Under the pieces are notes generated by a model. The model saw only the letters and a program-made list of their open reading frames with translations. It was not told the DNA's origin and ran no database searches. A DNA stretch of 8,137 nt. Source: Candidatus Atribacter fermentans (GTDB lineage Bacteria; Atribacterota; Atribacteria; Atribacterales; Atribacteraceae). The translations under genes were made by a program, and so were the position numbers. Position 1 is the stretch's first letter. Each line of letters opens with the position of its first letter. Location of the stretch: contig JAAYUT010000307.1 in assembly GCA_012517485.1 (NCBI GenBank), forward strand, positions 1 through 8,137, in the 5' to 3' direction. Positions 6,208 through 8,137 of this stretch are shown here, piece by piece.

Positions 6208-7187
6208 TTTTCTTTCTCATTAACTGGTACTAAATAATCGAAATGAATAAATCCTTCATACACATCAGGTAAATCTTCTAAAAGTGTTTTAATATAGAAA
6301 CCATCGATTACCAGCGAAATTGGCTCGCCAATTTGAAAACTTTTTATTTCAAAGGGTTTATCCAAAGCAATCATTTCGGTTTTTTTTGTTCCAAGGGAAC
6401 GAGTGAGGAAAATTCGGCTATTTGGAATGATGTGCCCCTTTTTCCCTTTTAAATCTTCAGCCCAACAGAGAATAGTGAGTTTTTCAACATTGGCTTTTCC
6501 GTTTAATAAAATGCGATTTTCAGTGGCATAGAGCCCAGGTTGACCTTGAATGTCAAATTCCAATTCATTTTGTGGTTGAATATCAACATTGAGTAAAACT
6601 GTCGGATCGATGGTAATGGTCACTGGAATTTTATAAGGGAGAGAGAGGGGAGGGGATGAAGTACTGTTTTGGTATGCAAAAAGAAGCTCGAATTGATATT
6701 GACCGGCGGGAATATTCCAATCCGGTTTAAAACGAAGAATAAATTCACCAATTTGAGATTGGATGGGAACCGGATTTAATCCTTCTATTAAAACGACCGG
6801 TTTTTTCTGATTCGTGATTATTTCTTCCTTTCCTGATTTTGATGTCAGCAAAAAGAAATATTTGGAAAGATTGGTTTTTTTATCAGTTTGGTTCAGGTAT
6901 GCATAAATAATCCACTGGGAATCGTGGTTTACCATGTCAATGGAAAATGGAATATCATAGCTGTTATCCGGTTGGCAATTTTTAAGAATAAATTCTGAAG
7001 GGTATGAGGTAAAGAAAGATAGTCCTGGTTGTTGGTTATTTGATACTGCTGGGGAATGATAAACTAAAAACAAGATAACTAAGAAAACAAATAATTTTAA
7101 AATATGACTGATCAACTTGTGGATCTTTTTTGAATCGAAATTTTTCCCAATACATGTCACCAACTGTTTTGGTCTTTTAAAGTGCAT
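6204..7187 (-). CDS. Exported or membrane-anchored protein with probable beta-sandwich domains, unknown function
   Basis: 327 residues from the chosen ATG, family not recognised. A basic N-terminus of about 25 residues precedes a hydrophobic helix (about 29-45) followed by SPAVS; it may be a long signal peptide or an uncleaved anchor. The rest is outside the cytoplasm by this reading. It appears as two beta-rich parts, about 55-195 and 198-322. The first ends in the PAGQYQFELLFAY pattern (about 160-172), common at the close of bacterial immunoglobulin-like domains, and then VTITIDP. The second contains ILLNGKANVEKLTI and ends in FIHFDYLVPV. A GTG at 7196 overlaps the upstream stop (GTGA), but AAGGTG at 7201-7196 lies 8 bases before the ATG at 7187 and runs into the GTG, so the ATG start fits the ribosome site better. 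The 3' end overlaps the next gene by ATGA. Cotranscribed with a receiver-only regulator. A role at the cell surface is inferred from the export signal only. Confidence 0.78.
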   Translation of the reverse strand: MHFKRPKQLVTCIGKNFDSKKIHKLISHILKLFVFLVILFLVYHSPAVSNNQQPGLSFFTSYPSEFILKNCQPDNSYDIPFSIDMVNHDSQWIIYAYLNQTDKKTNLSKYFFLLTSKSGKEEIITNQKKPVVLIEGLNPVPIQSQIGEFILRFKPDWNIPAGQYQFELLFAYQNSTSSPPLSLPYKIPVTITIDPTVLLNVDIQPQNELEFDIQGQPGLYATENRILLNGKANVEKLTILCWAEDLKGKKGHIIPNSRIFLTRSLGTKKTEMIALDKPFEIKSFQIGEPISLVIDGFYIKTLLEDLPDVYEGFIHFDYLVPVNEKEK

Positions 7188-7192
7188 TGAAA

Positions 7193-7606
7193 TCACACCT
7201 TTTTTGTCGGTTGAATGGAAAGTGAACGATAAGCATCGATAATAGTCTTGTTAAGCTGGTCAACCGATTCATCTTTATAAAGATAGGCAAAAACACCGAC
7301 TTTTTTGGCTGCTTTGATAAACTCTGGGTCTTTATAAATTGAGAGAACAATAACTCTGACATTATTTTTCTTATTGAGTATTTCTTTTGCCAATCGGATG
7401 CCGTTGATATCAGGCAGCACAAGATCAGTAACTATTACATTAGGATTGGCTTCATTAATTTTTTTAAGAGCTTCTTTCCCGGTATTAGCGGTGCCGACCA
7501 CCTGTAACTGTTGATTGGTGGCTATTATATAGGCAAGACCCTCTAAAAAAAAACGATTGTCATCAACTAAAAATACTTTGATGATTTGGTTCATGGTCGG
7601 CACCAT
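7193..7606 (-). CDS. Receiver-only response regulator (CheY-like fold, NarL/FixJ-type receiver)
   Basis: 137 residues from the chosen ATG, a single phosphoacceptor domain without an output domain. Numbered from this ATG it has the acidic pair D15-D16 in FLVDDNR, the phosphorylatable aspartate D61 in VTDLVLPD, the switch serine S89 in VLS, and the conserved lysine K111 in YLYKDES. The sequence style (DDNRFFLEGL, DLVLPDINGI) is that of LuxR/NarL-type receivers, but the usual helix-turn-helix of about 65 residues is absent and the stop is followed at once by an exported protein gene. It would therefore signal by protein contact rather than DNA binding; its kinase is not in the window. Start choice: AGAGGGG at 7620-7614 lies 7 bases before the ATG at 7606. 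A TTG one codon upstream and an internal ATG at 7594 are alternatives. First gene of a three-gene operon with a good promoter and an operator-like palindrome upstream. Confidence 0.9.
   Translation of the reverse strand: MVPTMNQIIKVFLVDDNRFFLEGLAYIIATNQQLQVVGTANTGKEALKKINEANPNVIVTDLVLPDINGIRLAKEILNKKNNVRVIVLSIYKDPEFIKAAKKVGVFAYLYKDESVDQLNKTIIDAYRSLSIQPTKKV
7196..7201 (-). promoter_or_regulatory. Ribosome binding site inside the end of the regulator gene
   Basis: AAGGTG lies 8 bases before the ATG at 7187. Its last base is the first base of the alternative GTG start at 7196, so it can serve the ATG but not the GTG. It falls in the last codons of the response regulator, as expected for coupled genes. 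Confidence 0.5.
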
Positions 7607-7613
7607 CAAATTA

Positions 7614-7620
7614 CCCCTCT
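7614..7620 (-). promoter_or_regulatory. Ribosome binding site that decides the response-regulator start
   Basis: AGAGGGG on the minus strand ends 7 bases before the ATG at 7606. It is 4 bases from the TTG at 7609 and 19 from the ATG at 7594, which favours the 7606 start. Confidence 0.6.
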
Positions 7621-7646
7621 CTTGTTTATTATTTTATTTCATTAAA

Positions 7647-7675
7647 ATTATACTAGTAACCCCTATCTGTCACAA
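7647..7675 (-). promoter_or_regulatory. Sigma-70-type promoter of the response-regulator operon
   Basis: On the minus strand, TTGTGA (7675-7670; 4 of 6 matches to TTGACA) is separated by 17 bases from a perfect TATAAT (7652-7647). Transcription would begin near 7640, leaving an untranslated leader of about 34 bases that holds the AGAGGGG ribosome site. This is the best promoter in the window. Confidence 0.65.
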
Positions 7676-7686
7676 TTCATTGTGAC
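7669..7686. promoter_or_regulatory. Perfect 18-bp inverted repeat overlapping the -35 box, likely operator
   Basis: GTCACAAT, two bases TC, then ATTGTGAC: two perfect 8-base arms. The left arm covers the whole -35 hexamer of the response-regulator promoter, a position typical of a repressor site. The half-sites resemble those of CRP/FNR-type regulators (TGTGA, TCACA) but in the reversed order, so the regulator cannot be named. Confidence 0.55.
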
Positions 7687-7854
7687 TTTAGTCCTATTCA
7701 TCGATTTCAAATTGGGACTTTTATTTCATGAAAGGAAATTAATTATTCTTTAAATTTAACTATTAATATTAATTTTACTATATAGAATCCTCATTTCTAA
7801 AATTCTCCCTCTTTCATTGTAGCTAAATCCATGAGGATCTTATCTTTTTTCAAC
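7687..7854. other. AT-rich spacer, nothing coding seen
   Basis: Between the operator palindrome and the repeat cluster there is no supported gene or RNA. It holds AGTCC and GGACT about 20 bases apart (7690-7719) and a perfect 12-bp palindrome ATTAATATTAAT (7762-7773), neither of known meaning. It could contain further regulatory sites for the operon. Confidence 0.4.
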
Positions 7855-7884
7855 CTCATTTGGTGCCGCAACGTGGCATGACGG
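7855..7884. repeat. CTCA-TGGTGC hairpin repeat, second copy
   Basis: CTCATTTGGTGCCGC followed by AACGTGGCATGACGG; TGCC (7864-7867) pairs with GGCA (7875-7878). A fragment ATGAGGATCTTATCT at 7831-7845, just upstream, matches the right end of the GTCATYCTGAG repeat. Confidence 0.4.
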
Positions 7885-7910
7885 CCTTTCTTGTAAATAT
7901 TATCAAAGGA

Positions 7911-7942
7911 ATTCCCCCATTGAGGGGGGTTAGGGGGGTGTG
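7911..7942. repeat. CCCCC/GGGGG hairpin repeat, second copy
   Basis: CCCCC (7914-7918), loop ATTGA, GGGGG, then GGTTAGGGGGG. The GGGGGTTAGGGG string also occurs, on the other strand, in the 31-67 copy, so this is a dispersed family in both orientations. Confidence 0.5.
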
Positions 7943-7951
7943 CCTTTATTC

Positions 7952-7991
7952 TGTCATCCTGAGCGGTGCTTTCCCGCGTGAGGATTTCATC
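7952..7991 (+). repeat. GTCATCCTGAG hairpin repeat
   Basis: Flanks TGTCATCCTGAG and GTGAGGATTTCATC enclose GCGG (7963-7966) and CCGC (7974-7977), which pair. The flanks equal those of the tandem units at 5483-5608 while the stem is different. Confidence 0.6.
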
Positions 7992-8001
7992 AACCTAATC
8001 T

Positions 8002-8042
8002 GTCATTGCGAGACCTCGTTTTTTGAGGTCGTGGCAATCTCA
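8002..8042 (+). repeat. TCATTGCGAG hairpin repeat, best-formed copy
   Basis: ATTGC (8005-8009) pairs with GCAAT (8034-8038) and GACCTC pairs with GAGGTC around a GTTTTTT loop. The ends GTCATTGCGAG and GTGGCAATCTCA match 5406-5443. Confidence 0.65.
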
Positions 8043-8054
8043 TATTCAAAAACC

Positions 8055-8075
8055 GTGAACTGTGAGTTGTGAGCA
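8055..8075 (+). repeat. Three 7-base GTGA units in tandem
   Basis: GTGAACT, GTGAGTT and GTGAGCA follow one another directly. Too short to interpret; possibly slippage. Confidence 0.35.
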
Positions 8076-8097
8076 GAGAGAATTAATAATTCCTCCT

Positions 8098-8137
8098 TCA
8101 ACCTCATCTTCTTCCATTAAGGGAGAAGGAACTCTGA
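8098..8137 (+). repeat. CCTCATC hairpin repeat, copy at the window edge
   Basis: CTTCTTCC (8108-8115) nearly pairs with GGGAGAAG (8121-8128) around ATTAA, with GGGAGAAGGAAC as in the copy at 5359-5398. Confidence 0.5.

Noticed and set aside
7177..7422. 81-residue minus-strand reading frame overlapping the response regulator
   Set aside because: It lies inside the well-supported receiver gene in another frame and has no recognisable domain; the receiver motifs settle the frame.
7860..8072. 70-residue plus-strand reading frame
   Set aside because: It runs through three different hairpin repeats and has no ribosome site or domain.

Overview
The window is an AT-rich bacterial segment in which every convincing gene lies on the minus strand. 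Read in the direction of transcription (high to low coordinates) there are three blocks. (1) An operon at 7606-5746: a receiver-only response regulator, then two exported proteins of unrecognised family that look like beta-sandwiches, joined by GTGA and ATGA stop/start overlaps. (2) A membrane-anchored GGDEF plus HD-GYP cyclic-di-GMP enzyme at 5199-3385. (3) Two tandem secretin-family genes, 3271-2054 and 2039-204. The first is a short secretin. The second is a diverged paralogue that lacks the usual secretin signature and carries an extra C-terminal segment that looks like an outer-membrane beta-barrel.

The organism must have an outer membrane: there are two secretin-like proteins with signal peptides, and one ends in a barrel with a terminal phenylalanine. 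Base composition, gene content and the heavy load of short palindromic repeats between genes suggest an uncultured, probably anaerobic diderm lineage. The Atribacterota are my guess, but no marker gene here proves it.

The gaps at 1-203, 5200-5745 and 7607-8137 are packed with short dispersed hairpin repeats of at least four kinds, in both orientations, including a 56-bp tandem duplication. In one family the flanks are conserved while the stem sequences differ but still pair, so structure rather than sequence seems to be kept. The rest of these gaps holds the promoters. Upstream of the response regulator a good -35/-10 pair is overlapped by a perfect 8+2+8 palindrome that looks like an operator. 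Weaker promoter candidates precede the GGDEF/HD-GYP gene and the secretin pair.

Taken together the window reads as a signalling and cell-surface locus: a phosphorelay receiver with exported partners, a c-di-GMP turnover enzyme, and a secretin pair of the type IV pilus or type II secretion kind. That they act in one pathway is inferred from gene order only. The most unusual item is the secretin-like/beta-barrel fusion protein next to a conventional but minimal secretin.
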